64,000 nt of DNA from an endosymbiont of Escarpia spicata (lineage in GTDB: Bacteria > Pseudomonadota > Gammaproteobacteria > Chromatiales > Chromatiaceae), in the NCBI GenBank assembly GCA_003349915.1, contig QFXE01000007.1, positions 161,460 through 225,459 of the forward strand. Reading direction: 5' to 3'. Positions 49,901 through 57,429 of this stretch are shown in pieces; the first letter of the stretch is position 1; every line of letters begins with the position of its first letter. The translations under genes were made by a program, and so were the position numbers. The notes under the pieces were generated by a model. That model saw only the letters and a list, made by a program, of their open reading frames with translations, did not search any database and was not told the origin of the DNA.

Positions 49901-51014
49901 TTTTGGGCTTATGCCAATGTTTTGCATCAAGCCGATCCGCCCATTTCGAGTATCCAACTGGATGATCCCCATTACTCAGTCCACAGTAGAGTCCCTGATT
50001 GAGATAACAGAGATCAGTCAGTCCATCCTGATTCAGATCTCCCAGGGCAAAGGTTGAGAAGGTATTACCGGTCAGAATTGAGGGATCGTTGAAAAAGTCG
50101 AAACCGGTATTTTCATTCCACTCAAATCGGGTCGCAGGACTGCACTCACCCAGGCCATCGCAAAGCTGGATGGCACTGATACGACTGAAGGGCAGTGTTT
50201 CGTCGAATTCGTAACTGAAACTATACTCCCGCAGTTTTTCCCCATCGCTCAGGATATTCAGCGAAGCAAGCCGAAGTCCCAAATCACGTCTTTCTCCAAA
50301 CTGATAGGCGCTGAGATTATCGGGACGGGCCTCGTATTCAAACTCGACCCGATGCACGCTGTATTCGATAGCATCCGGGACACTCAACCCACCATCTTTG
50401 CGATAATGGTATTGAATCCGGTTATCAAAACGGTCACGCCGGCTACTGAGTTTCCAGGCGGCAGGTTCAACCCGCCCGGCTGCAGAGGTTCGAGTATTTG
50501 ATAAGTCACCGTACTCAAGGATATACCCCTGCTTGCTCCAAACCGTCCAGCGCTCCGGTCCACTACCCAATGAACCGTGGGATTCAATTCTTGCGTAACT
50601 CTCTGCAACTGTGCGGTACTCAGTACCATCTTCACCATCCTGACCTGCTATGGCGATCAGCCGCTGCCCGTCGAGACAGTAGCGATCCCTGTTATCAAAT
50701 CCCACGCCACCCCGTTCACCGTCGATCTCCTTGTTGGCCGGACAGCGGGTAATGGCGGACTCACCAGTCAGTTTAAAACCGATACCCAAGACACCATTGG
50801 GATTACGTGGGCTGTAGCTGATAGACAATCCCGGCGCCAGTCCATTCGGCCCTTCCGGCAGATCAACCGGCAATGTGTAGTCGAGGGTACCCTGATTGAC
50901 TTGGGCCTCGCCCTCCAGGGAGCCGACCAGCCCGCTATTGGCTGCCGCGTTTGCAAGAAAAATCAATGATGCGCAGAAAACACCAGAAAACCTGGCCGTA
51001 AGCCTCATATCCAT
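43998..51014 (-). CDS. SpvB/RHS-repeat protein with coiled-coil insert and variable C-terminal tip
   Basis: 2,338 residues with a signal peptide (FSGVFCASLIFLANAAA). In order: SpvB-like domain (about 30-270), eight or so FG-GAP/VCBS-like repeats (DLNQDGLTDLCY type, about 320-690), TcdB-middle-like and YD/RHS repeats (about 690-1345), a helical insert (about 1351-1625), RHS repeats and conserved core (GRFLSADIYIQEPG near 1961, YNDPSG near 1995), then a 340-residue tip: hydrophobic Gly/Ala-rich, then polar with no recognised toxin motif. The RHS shell normally encloses a toxin. The tip DNA is AT-rich. Operon partners: 51051-51623 upstream and 43561-43995 downstream. Confidence 0.88.
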   Translation of the reverse strand: MDMRLTARFSGVFCASLIFLANAAANSGLVGSLEGEAQVNQGTLDYTLPVDLPEGPNGLAPGLSISYSPRNPNGVLGIGFKLTGESAITRCPANKEIDGERGGVGFDNRDRYCLDGQRLIAIAGQDGEDGTEYRTVAESYARIESHGSLGSGPERWTVWSKQGYILEYGDLSNTRTSAAGRVEPAAWKLSSRRDRFDNRIQYHYRKDGGLSVPDAIEYSVHRVEFEYEARPDNLSAYQFGERRDLGLRLASLNILSDGEKLREYSFSYEFDETLPFSRISAIQLCDGLGECSPATRFEWNENTGFDFFNDPSILTGNTFSTFALGDLNQDGLTDLCYLNQGLYCGLSNGDHPVGYSKWADRLDAKHWHKPKISGTLMLLDLNGDMKSDYCIQDNRGILCGLSDGQEFSNNRYWTRSLNRKDTLRFSDINSDGYVDICKFGNDGVSCVLNRNGKRFGPLVTLSESGWPAGSDDIKNNTLNFIDINGDSLIDICGADDQGFRCALGLGVDADDMPLFGEKESWSAEFGRQWANKGFAGTFRYGDLNADGLSDICFRQSRNYSCAINTGSAFASLKKRVDVTYEWGTDEDMEKNHNDNSLNLLDINVDGRADVCTGSGSEAFSCALNNGEDFDVMRKYASLKPSVDVMTLYGGTKVMPKENPLRMTDINNDGSPDVCYRSYKGINCTIGNDNMANLLAAVTTGYGARTEFEYGRLSDEDLYERYEDAVAPVFDMQGVTRLVRSISSSDGIGGMNRISYHYAGLKTHKDDGSLGFAEVSSHNHTTNRKHITRYYQLGDFSGRVREIEERVGDVVILRNRLTYRELPSYFDNVVSVQPHTQVLEQYELDGSHIKTEQTNHAEYDEYGNALRMVVEINGANGDFVRKESNSVYRNDESAWLIGNPLNVEVTHSTREGTLTRSTGFDYDHVNGVLRSEVIEPGNSLSLTSEFEYDEYGNRTGTVLSGQGVQPRRSSTTYDSSGRFPIRRANALGHEETIEYDPSCGLPVKQTGPNGISAHWGYDTLCRKTTERRADGTETRWAYEWSDGANAGLIFDDFSVYKITESATSVSPKTVYYDALNREVRTLTRGFNGKNVYQDKQYNAKGQIIAATLPYFEGEFPGANAYWVTSEYDEMGRVVVQNKPSETGHIPTYYSYQGLTTTVIDPEGRARVVTKNLLEKDAQVVEAGISTITYTYDPIGNLIATDTNGFIIRNRYDNRGNKVSMDDPSMGHWTYRYNAYDELLRQKDAKGQVVKQSYDLLGRLVRRETAEGVATWEYDIAENGIGKLAKTTSPDNSRSFEYDALGRAVSTKIKIGEKSFTKQVAYDAQSRPVKETFPDGIEIERVYNQDGYLKTVRMPKKEVWDYDYIRLEESLDAFAKEIFSLQNRMMSHEKKAKALYEKAEAARATELLALQKASDASDDAQRLELLAQQLTAKAEEQRRQAAYYRQVSSKYTRAYGDRLFEYMDSSGGQARYRYSYCNNYNRKGKCNGYGHYDVQVPIAIFPTKRCGSAKSIYQDQYWKYGAATSYVCAGGPPANVNFARYFSGKASNIGPTLLTMEAGFRQDAAEEKRQLEAQYKEKSKKDKELAESYYAQAKEQMQFLDEVVTKLQDYQAASDIIQRQLDGYNNNEGYVTLWSATSRDASGRLKGEFTGNGYLTQRIFDPYSGRLKEIKTGVAENDPIRNLHYSYDNVDNVTQRDDRVNGISENYQYDSLDRLQQAGYYGVGTGVSDTLSYSYDINGNILHKSNAGTMSYDQGNRILALNRNDGTYEDYTYDANGNMVSGSGREIEWTSFNKPLRIKTKDADVSFAYGPDNSRVSKQSLDQEGQETTWYIGKGYELITAVDMDGNHIERKKHFIYADGEVIAIQVRTIENGQKQADQTRYLHKDALGSVDTITDSHGAIIARMGYTPFGQRRAVNGQEIDQSFQRKLTNRGYTGHEQIDNIGLVHMNARLYDPEIGRFLSADIYIQEPGLSQNFNRYIYVMNNPLKYNDPSGHFINFIIGAIIMIVSQFIDNPYIRMIGMVVGMAMMGGVFFGEALFTAAAGGSGASGAFITVGSTSFQVAAGQITLAALNGAAIGAVVGGATTGTLKGALKGAAFGAVSGAAAGYIGHGGNGGGRLFDSDGITSLAHGVSQGAISEMRGGDFKSGFVGAFVAHMSPAARWAKTNAAPMPIRTMTAAALGGLASAATGGSFAAGAYHAAMVHLFNAEGQYDSDRVKATCDDSVECTRKVSNVSNVARYKRPPLVSSLSKSFGWAEGVAAATDVYIQLDFRTKIIDTIEFSYYESKYLVREWWVYGDYMVGPSDYEAWYPDPDIPTQRELLNSREVGLVPIEEVPFDLR

Positions 51015-51050
51015 GAGTTTAATTCCCTTAATTTTGTATTTTTTACGTTA

Positions 51051-51623
51051 TCAGAAACTGCCGGCGCGGCGTTCCAGTTCGATCATCTCATCATCGAGTT
51101 GTTCGAGTTTACTATTCAGTTCGATCAGTTCAGGGTCGGTTGTCTCGGGCTGTATGTCTGTCAATGCCAGGATTTCGCCTTGTGTAATGCCGTACTTCTG
51201 GCTGACCTCCGCCATCAAAAGATCCGCTTCTGCAAGCAGTTGCTCGGTCTCTTTGCTGTAAACATCCTTGCCACCCACCCGGCCTTCTGCTTCCTCCGCT
51301 TCCTGGTTGATCCGTTCAACCTCCAACCGCATCTCTTCCACCGATGTTCGCAATGTTTCCGCTGCGGGGGGGAGTACGTCATTCACCACCAGGCGGTCTC
51401 GCTCTTTTCGCAGTTCACCCACAGCAAGTTCACTGGCCTGACCTTCAGATGCATCACCCTCAATCTGCAGGAAATCCTTTACCACATTGCGTAATGTCCG
51501 TTCCGGCAGTGAGACCGTTTCGTCAACTGACACTGGCTCTACCTCTCCGGTATTTATGGCGACAGCCAACACCGCCATAACGGAGATAATACTCGCTGCA
51601 ATAATTGCGATCGGTCTCTTCAT
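51051..51623 (-). CDS. Membrane-anchored coiled-coil protein upstream of the RHS gene
   Basis: 190 residues, family not recognised. An N-terminal hydrophobic helix or signal (IAIIAASIISVMAVLAVAI) is followed by an acidic, Glu/Leu-rich region predicted to be coiled coil (about 85-190; ETLRTSVEEMRLEVERINQE). It ends 36 bp before the RHS start and follows the lnt remnant by 24 bp, all on one strand. By position it may help export or fold the RHS protein, whose helical insert it could pair with; that is inference. Confidence 0.65.
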   Translation of the reverse strand: MKRPIAIIAASIISVMAVLAVAINTGEVEPVSVDETVSLPERTLRNVVKDFLQIEGDASEGQASELAVGELRKERDRLVVNDVLPPAAETLRTSVEEMRLEVERINQEAEEAEGRVGGKDVYSKETEQLLAEADLLMAEVSQKYGITQGEILALTDIQPETTDPELIELNSKLEQLDDEMIELERRAGSF

Positions 51624-51647
51624 GCTCTGTTTTCCATTTTTGTTTAT

Positions 51648-52031
51648 TCATTCAACCATCGACGCAATAGGCATCGAAGTTTTATGCGTTGAAAATGACG
51701 TGTATCGAATAATCCGTATCTTTGCCGCCAGTGCGAGCAACAGGGGGGTGATCATCAATAGCAGTAGAGGCCACTCACCCCAGGCCGTATAAGGGGTCTT
51801 ACCACGCCTGGGCTGGATGCTGCCGTCGAACCAGCTCTCTCCATCGCTTCGGGTCTCAACGAGTCTGCCGCGAGGACCAATAATCGCGCTAATCCCCTTA
51901 TTGGTGGCATGCAGCATAGGCTTGCCACTCTCCAGCGCCAGCCACGGCAGATGAAAGGGGGCAAAGGCAAACACCAAAGCCACGCCGGCAAGCAGGGCTA
52001 AAAGATCCAGTCCGATATTGTTCTTTTTCAT
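51648..52031 (-). pseudogene. lnt: Internally deleted apolipoprotein N-acyltransferase gene
   Basis: 127 codons in one frame. The first ~30 (LLALLAGVALVFAFAPFHLP) match the first transmembrane segment of Lnt, and the last ~90 (GKPMLHATNKGISAIIGPRG, KTPYTAWGEWPLLLL) match the end of the nitrilase domain and the final membrane helix. About 370-390 residues between them, including the catalytic Glu-Lys-Cys, are missing. The junction WLALESGKPML fits fusion at a shared LALE/RALE stretch. Cannot be a working acyltransferase; a complete lnt must lie elsewhere if the lipoproteins are triacylated. A small in-frame product may still be made. Confidence 0.82.
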
Positions 52032-52292
52032 ACTGTCCATGTACTGTTTTTCACTTTGATGACACTGCATCAAATCCCTGCCTTAGCGAACGTTCCCGGT
52101 TCGCGATGGGATAGATAACACAGGAAGGGAAGAAAAATCCTATCCGGCAGTGGCTTTTTGTGACTCAGTTCACAATATGGCAGGTGATCCCCCAGTTTCT
52201 AACCCGCAGGGCGCAGGAGTTACCGGTTCCGCTGTGCTTGAATCGGCCAACAACCGCCGAAATTCTGGTGAGGGCTGAGGTTGCAGGAACGA

Positions 52293-53219
52293 CTAATCGA
52301 CCAGGGAAATACCTTGAATCTGGCAGGCCCGTATCGTCTCCCAGAGCAGATCGACAGCTTCCGGACGGGGAAAACTCTTGCGCCAGGCAAGGGCGACCCG
52401 GCGATAAGGGGGATCTCCCTTGAAGGGACGGGTGGTGACCAGTTCATCCGACGAAGGATTTGGGTTGATTGCTGTATCCGGCAACACGGTTATCCCGATA
52501 CCACCGGCAACCATGTAGCGGATGGTCTCCAAAGAACCCCCTTCCAGATTGCGTTGCAGGCTGCTTTCACTGGAACTGGGCTGCAGACAGCCCGGACAGA
52601 CCTGTAGCACCTGATCGCGAAAGCAGTGCCCATCACCCAACAAGAGCACACTCTCCTCGCTGAGATCGGTGGTGGAGATGGCATCCAAATCAGTCAACCG
52701 ATGCGCTATTGGCAGTAACACGGAGAAGGGCTCATCATAGAGTGGCCGGGTCTGGATGCCCGGCTCATCATAGGGAAGTGAGATGATAACCACATCCAAT
52801 TCACCCTGCTTCAGCTGCTCCGACAGCATTGCGGTGAAGTTTTCCCGAATGACCAGCGGCATCCTGGAGGCCCGTCGGGTCAGTTCCGGAATCAGATGGG
52901 GAAAAAGGTAGGGACCAATGGTATAGATGGCGCCGACCCGCAGGGGATCCACCAGTTGATCTTTACTCTGCATTGCCAGGGTTCGGATGAAACCAGCCTC
53001 CTCCAGCACCCTCTGAGCCTGAACAACGATGCGCTCTCCCGCCGGTGTCAGGGTAACTTCACCCTGACCACGTTCGAACAGACTGACGCCCAGATCCGCC
53101 TCCAGCTTTTTCACGGCCACGCTCAAGGTAGGTTGGCTGACAAAACAGGCTTCCGCAGCACGCCCAAAGTGACGCTCACGAGCAACAGCTACGATGTATC
53201 GGAGTTCATTTAGGGTCAT
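52293..53219 (-). CDS. oxyR: Hydrogen-peroxide-sensing LysR-type regulator OxyR
   Basis: 308 residues. N-terminal winged helix-turn-helix (MTLNELRYIVAVARERHFGR, ACFVSQPTLSVAVKKLEADL) and a C-terminal sensing domain with the redox pair Cys199 and Cys208 in DGHCFRDQVLQVCPG, the same numbers as in E. coli. Disulfide formation by peroxide switches it to activate catalase, alkyl hydroperoxide reductase and related genes. The 235-bp gap to the divergent cpdA is AT-rich and likely holds its own operator. No katG or ahpC gene is adjacent. Confidence 0.93.
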   Translation of the reverse strand: MTLNELRYIVAVARERHFGRAAEACFVSQPTLSVAVKKLEADLGVSLFERGQGEVTLTPAGERIVVQAQRVLEEAGFIRTLAMQSKDQLVDPLRVGAIYTIGPYLFPHLIPELTRRASRMPLVIRENFTAMLSEQLKQGELDVVIISLPYDEPGIQTRPLYDEPFSVLLPIAHRLTDLDAISTTDLSEESVLLLGDGHCFRDQVLQVCPGCLQPSSSESSLQRNLEGGSLETIRYMVAGGIGITVLPDTAINPNPSSDELVTTRPFKGDPPYRRVALAWRKSFPRPEAVDLLWETIRACQIQGISLVD

Positions 53220-53368
53220 GGTAAACTGGCCTTGAGGAAAAAACAGGCATACATCAGCACTAAAACTCGCAATAAAAAGTTAAATTATGCACATTAAACA
53301 GAATCTAATGCACATTTTTCATAAAAAGCGCACACGCTTCATTGTTTCAACAGATTTTATTAGACTAC

Positions 53369-53374
53369 TATAAT
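53369..53374 (+). promoter_or_regulatory. Candidate -10 box for cpdA
   Basis: TATAAT in AT-rich DNA, 80 bp before the cpdA start. No good -35 hexamer at 16-18 bp, so the call is weak. Confidence 0.35.
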
Positions 53375-53454
53375 CAGACTGAAAATCTGTTTTACAAAGG
53401 TTAGCCGGGTATGCCCGGTAACCAGAACTTTCAAGGCTTGACCAACCTTCAACG

Positions 53455-54282
53455 ATGTCCGCAGACACCAACACATTCCAAAACCTGCCTGAAGGCAGCC
53501 TGAAAGTACTACAGCTGACAGACTGTCATCTCTATGCTGACACCTCGCGTTGTCTGCTCGGTATGAATACACAGGAGACACTCAACCTGGTCTCGGCAAT
53601 GGCGCTGGAGCAGCTGGGGACTCCAGACATGATCCTTGCCACCGGCGATCTGGTCCATGACGCTTCTGAAACCGGCTACCGTCGGCTCAGGAAGCAGTTT
53701 GCCAGATTTGGCGCTCCAACCTTCTGCCTGCCTGGGAACCACGACATTCCCGAAATTATGGCCCGCTTGTTGAATCAGGACGGCATATCCACTATTCCCA
53801 GCACACAGCAGGGAAACTGGTCACTGATCTTTCTGGACTCCACCATTCCCAAGAAGCCCGGCGGCCATCTCGATGAGAGCCAATTGAAACTGCTCGAGGA
53901 TGAACTGCAAAAACACCCGGACAAGCATACACTGGTCTGCATGCATCACCATCCGATTCCAGTGAACAGCGCATGGATGGATAGCATGGCCCTGAACAAT
54001 CCAGAACCGCTCTTCGAACTGCTGGCAAAACACAAACAGGTGAAAGGCATCCTATGCGGCCATATCCACCAGGAATTTGAGCACAACTACCACAACCTGT
54101 TGCTGCTTGGTTCACCCTCTACCTGTATCCAGTTCATTGCAGGCCAGGACAAATTCGGCCTTGCCGACAACCCGCCGGGTTATCGCTGGCTTGCCCTGCT
54201 GCCGGATGGCGAAATCCGTAGCGGCGTGGAACTACTGCCGGAAATGCCTGAGGGCCTGGAGTTCAATTCCAGCGGCTATTGA
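53455..54282 (+). CDS. cpdA: 3',5'-cyclic AMP phosphodiesterase
   Basis: 275 residues of the CpdA/Icc family. The metallophosphoesterase motifs are complete: TDCHLY, GDLVHD, GNHDIP, MHHHPIPV and GHIHQE. It hydrolyses cAMP with a two-metal centre and so tunes CRP signalling. Length and the opening LKVLQLTDCHLY are typical of the cpdA orthologue, in contrast to the shorter paralogue at 35432-36217. No strong ribosome site precedes the ATG at 53455, so the start is slightly uncertain. Divergent from oxyR. Confidence 0.9.
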   Translation: MSADTNTFQNLPEGSLKVLQLTDCHLYADTSRCLLGMNTQETLNLVSAMALEQLGTPDMILATGDLVHDASETGYRRLRKQFARFGAPTFCLPGNHDIPEIMARLLNQDGISTIPSTQQGNWSLIFLDSTIPKKPGGHLDESQLKLLEDELQKHPDKHTLVCMHHHPIPVNSAWMDSMALNNPEPLFELLAKHKQVKGILCGHIHQEFEHNYHNLLLLGSPSTCIQFIAGQDKFGLADNPPGYRWLALLPDGEIRSGVELLPEMPEGLEFNSSGY

Positions 54283-54320
54283 ACCGAACTTCCCTGCTGC
54301 TTTTCGACCCTGAAAAAATT

Positions 54321-55034
54321 TCAGCTCAAATCCACCGCCACCGGATCACCCACTTTCATCGCCTGCGGCAGGTGCAGAATACGCACAGCCACCACTTCAA
54401 CTCCAGCCTCCACCACCCTGCGCAGCGTTTTTCCATATACGGGATCTATCTCATCAGCTGGGCGGAAACACGCCCCCTCCGGCCGATTGAGCGCATAGAT
54501 CATCACACCACGATATCCCTGGCGACAGGCCTCCGCGAGTAGCTCAAGATGCTTCAAACCCCGTGCAGTGACCGCATCCGGAAAACTGAGCGACTCATCC
54601 TCCTCCCAGAGCGTGACATTTTTGACTTCGACCCAGACATCCGCCGCCGGGCCATCACTCAGGAACATATCGAAGCGGGAACGGGGAAAACCCGCTGCCT
54701 CGAAGGTCACTTCAGTCCGCACATTCCGGTACCCCTTCAGACCCGGGATCCGCTCTTCACGCAACGCCTCGCTGATCACCGGATTCGTTCGGCCGGTATG
54801 AACGCCGATCCAGCCTGCGCCCATATCCACCCGTTCCAGCGTCCAGGCAAGCTTACGGCGAGGATTGTCGCTGTGGCTGATCTGTACCAGCGCTCCTGGT
54901 TCCCAGCACCCACGCATGCTGCCAGTATTTGGACAATGGGCGGTTACGACGGAACCATCGGCCAGTTCGACATCCGCCAGAAAGCGTTTGTAGCGTTTCA
55001 GTATATGTCCGTTGGTGAGTAGTGGAAGCAACAT
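54321..55034 (-). CDS. sfsA: SfsA family DNA-binding/nuclease-fold protein
   Basis: 237 residues. The conserved opening GHILKRYKRFLADVELADG, CPNTGSMRGC, the acidic DVWVEVKNVTL core of the PD-(D/E)XK nuclease-like fold, and a C-terminal PVYGKTLRRVVEAGVEV are all present. In E. coli SfsA was linked to maltose-gene expression as a nonspecific DNA binder; the true activity is not established. Tail to tail with cpdA. Confidence 0.93.
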   Translation of the reverse strand: MLLPLLTNGHILKRYKRFLADVELADGSVVTAHCPNTGSMRGCWEPGALVQISHSDNPRRKLAWTLERVDMGAGWIGVHTGRTNPVISEALREERIPGLKGYRNVRTEVTFEAAGFPRSRFDMFLSDGPAADVWVEVKNVTLWEEDESLSFPDAVTARGLKHLELLAEACRQGYRGVMIYALNRPEGACFRPADEIDPVYGKTLRRVVEAGVEVVAVRILHLPQAMKVGDPVAVDLS

Positions 55035-55148
55035 GAGCCTGACTCGATAAACTCCTAGGGCAATCCCTAATTTTACACAACCACGACTGGGGCTTATATT
55101 AGGGGCTTCGCCGAATCAACGGAAAAACTCTCTGAAGAGGAGTGAATA

Positions 55149-56219
55149 ATGAAGCGTGAACTATGGCTCACCGCCTGTATCACTACGTTCTGCCTGACAA
55201 ATGCGCAGGCTGACGAAGGCTATCCCACGCAGGGGGGATACTACGACAATCCATCCTCAAGGGGACAGCAGGCGCCCGCCTACAACGAACCGGTTTATGG
55301 CGCTCAAGGCTACGGCACGCAAACGCCTCAATACGCCGCTCCGGCATATCGCGGCGACAACCGGAACAACAACAAACAGTTCAATATGAATCCGATGAAC
55401 ATGATGAAGGGGGCGCCAAACCCCATGAACAACATGTTCAATTCCAATCGGCGTGAAGAACGCTACCCGGAACCCTACTATCCCGCACAACAACCAAATT
55501 ATAACCAGGGATATGGATACGGATATGGCGGTGCACCGGCCTACCAGTCCCCACCGGTCTACGGTTATGGCGCCCAGCCTGGCAGCGGCTATGCCCCCTA
55601 TGGCAACAGCCCCGGCTACTACAATGCCCCCCCTCAGGGCAGCTACCCACAACAATACAGCGACTACACAACCACCCAGCCATATAGTGAGCAGCAACCC
55701 GTCTACAGAGCGCCGGCCTATAACCCGCCAACCTATGACACCGCTCCACAACAGCAATATGCGCCGAGTTACGACTACGAAACCAGCGGCAACAGCCAAA
55801 CTTATCCGCAATACCCCAACTACGCACCACAACAGCCGCCGCAAAGCGATTACACTCCACCGGCCGAATACAGTTATCGTCCGATGCCACCGGCAGCGGC
55901 TGGTGAGATGCCCCCCCCACCAATGGAGATGCCACAACCAATGGCGCCAGTGGTATCACAACCCGCACCGATTGAATCCCCACCAGTGCCGTCTCCTGCT
56001 CCTGCCTTCCAGGAACCTCTAGCACCCCTCAGCTATCCGGAACCGGCCCCTATGGCTCAAGAGTCAGCAGCGGCTCCCACCGCACCTGTCCTCAAGGAGG
56101 AGGAGCAGACAGCTACCCTGGCCAACGGGAAACCTGCGGTCTTCCGTCCGATGGAGGATACCGCAACCGATGCGACCAATGGGAGTGTGGACGTCCCGGC
56201 AGCCCCTCAGCATCAATAA
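55149..56219 (+). CDS. Secreted Tyr/Pro/Gln-rich low-complexity protein
   Basis: 356 residues, family not recognised. A Sec signal (ELWLTACITTFCLTNAQA) is followed by about 230 residues dominated by Tyr, Pro, Gln, Gly, Ala and Asn (for example YNQGYGYGYGGAPAYQSP), then a Pro/Met/Ala-rich stretch (about 240-310) and a short acidic, more ordinary tail (about 318-356). The composition suggests a disordered or amyloid/prion-like extracellular matrix protein. GAAGAGGAG lies just before ATG 55149. Alone between sfsA and a REP pair. Confidence 0.75.
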   Translation: MKRELWLTACITTFCLTNAQADEGYPTQGGYYDNPSSRGQQAPAYNEPVYGAQGYGTQTPQYAAPAYRGDNRNNNKQFNMNPMNMMKGAPNPMNNMFNSNRREERYPEPYYPAQQPNYNQGYGYGYGGAPAYQSPPVYGYGAQPGSGYAPYGNSPGYYNAPPQGSYPQQYSDYTTTQPYSEQQPVYRAPAYNPPTYDTAPQQQYAPSYDYETSGNSQTYPQYPNYAPQQPPQSDYTPPAEYSYRPMPPAAAGEMPPPPMEMPQPMAPVVSQPAPIESPPVPSPAPAFQEPLAPLSYPEPAPMAQESAAAPTAPVLKEEEQTATLANGKPAVFRPMEDTATDATNGSVDVPAAPQHQ

Positions 56220-56257
56220 CGGATGGTTACTGTCTGAGGGCTGGAGTCAAAATAAAG

Positions 56258-56327
56258 TTGTAGGAACGGCGCCCTCGCCGCGATGACCCCGCAGATGGGC
56301 AAATCGCAGCACGGCGCCGCTACAGAC
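56258..56327. repeat. REP-type palindrome pair (family C)
   Basis: TTGTAGGAACGGCGCCCTCG (to CCGCGA at 56283) and, inverted, ATCGCAGCACGGCGCCGCTA (56302-56321). Same family as 26246-26272; a trace is seen at 16826-16846. Located after the Tyr-rich protein gene. Confidence 0.6.
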
Positions 56328-56369
56328 GCTTCGCAGTAAACTGCGGGAAACCAAGAAAGAACCTGGGCA

Positions 56370-56663
56370 TCAGGTAATAGAAAAGTGGGAATACTCCTGG
56401 AAGTGGAGGTTTTCACAGGCAACACCTGAAACATCGGCATTGGCCGGTCCTTGGCGCAACCAGTCGCGTAGTTCATTGACTGCCTCTGGATCACCGCAGG
56501 CAATCACTTCGACTCGGCCGTCATGCAGATTTTTGACATATCCGGTGATGCCCCGTCTCTGCGCCTCGTAACGGGTGCTGGCCCGAAAGAAGACCCCCTG
56601 CACCCGACCCGCCACAAGACAGCGAACACAGACCGGGTGTGCTGTTTGCACCGCTTTACCCAT
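56370..56663 (-). CDS. acyP: Acylphosphatase
   Basis: 97 residues, the usual small size. Catalytic Arg27 in GRVQGVFFRAST and Asn45 in GYVKNLHDGRVE are both present. Hydrolyses acyl-phosphates such as acetyl phosphate or carbamoyl phosphate. Its start overlaps the end of the HlyD-like gene by 8 bp, making it the last gene of a five-gene coupled unit. The Cys-rich start (VCVRC) is unusual for the family but not disruptive. Confidence 0.9.
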   Translation of the reverse strand: MGKAVQTAHPVCVRCLVAGRVQGVFFRASTRYEAQRRGITGYVKNLHDGRVEVIACGDPEAVNELRDWLRQGPANADVSGVACENLHFQEYSHFSIT

Positions 56664-57429
56664 CGATTCTTACCACGGCTTTCTCACCGAGACGCAACTG
56701 CTGCCCCTTCGGGGTTTTGAACCCGACTACAAGACGATAGTGACGTGGCGTACCGCTACCGGCCATAGGTTCCAACCCGACGGACTGAATGACCCCCGGC
56801 AGCCATTCGCCATGAACACCGACCTTAGCAGCCTGCCCCGGCCGCAGCCTTGCTGCCATTTCACTATCAACGGCAGTCACCGCTTTCATCTGCCGATCAT
56901 TGACCATTACCACCAACGGCATGATCTGCAGACGGTTGACCACAGCCTGCCCCTGCTGGACATTCACCACCAGCACCCGGCCGTTAAAAGGCGCCTTGAT
57001 ACGGCTGTATTCACGCGCAAGTTTTATCAGAGTCAACTCCGCCTCTGCTTCACGCAGATAGGCATCCGCTTTGGCAGCATCGATCTCAGCAAGCTGCCGC
57101 TCATGGTCGGAGAGCAATGTTCGATCATAGAGTTCCAGGGAACGGTCCAACTCCCGCTTGGCCTCATCCATCTGTTGCTTGGCTGCCTCTTTCTGCGCTA
57201 CTGCCTTTACCAGTCTGGCTTGCAACGGCCGTTGGTCCAACTCGACCAGCAAAGCGCCCCGGGTAACCGGCTCGCCTGCAGTCACATTGACCCGGCCCAC
57301 GACCCCGTTCACGACAGTTCCCAACTCTATCCGCTGCTGCCACTCCAACTGGGCATCCAAATCCTGGGCCTGCAGCGTGCCGCAAAAGAGCATTCCACAA
57401 CAGACAACCACACGAATCATTCTCTTCAT
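56656..57429 (-). CDS. HlyD/MFP-type periplasmic adaptor protein (short)
   Basis: 257 residues with a signal peptide (VVVCCGMLFCGTLQA). Biotinyl-lipoyl-like halves (GVVGRVNVTAGEPVTRGALL and SRIKAPFNGRVLVVNVQQGQ) flank a helical hairpin (about 78-150), followed by a beta-barrel segment. It is shorter than the usual 350-400 because it lacks most of the membrane-proximal domain. Such adaptors join an inner-membrane pump to a TolC-like channel. It overlaps the TolC-like gene by 4 bp (ATGA), but no pump gene is adjacent. Confidence 0.82.
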   Translation of the reverse strand: MKRMIRVVVCCGMLFCGTLQAQDLDAQLEWQQRIELGTVVNGVVGRVNVTAGEPVTRGALLVELDQRPLQARLVKAVAQKEAAKQQMDEAKRELDRSLELYDRTLLSDHERQLAEIDAAKADAYLREAEAELTLIKLAREYSRIKAPFNGRVLVVNVQQGQAVVNRLQIMPLVVMVNDRQMKAVTAVDSEMAARLRPGQAAKVGVHGEWLPGVIQSVGLEPMAGSGTPRHYRLVVGFKTPKGQQLRLGEKAVVRIDG

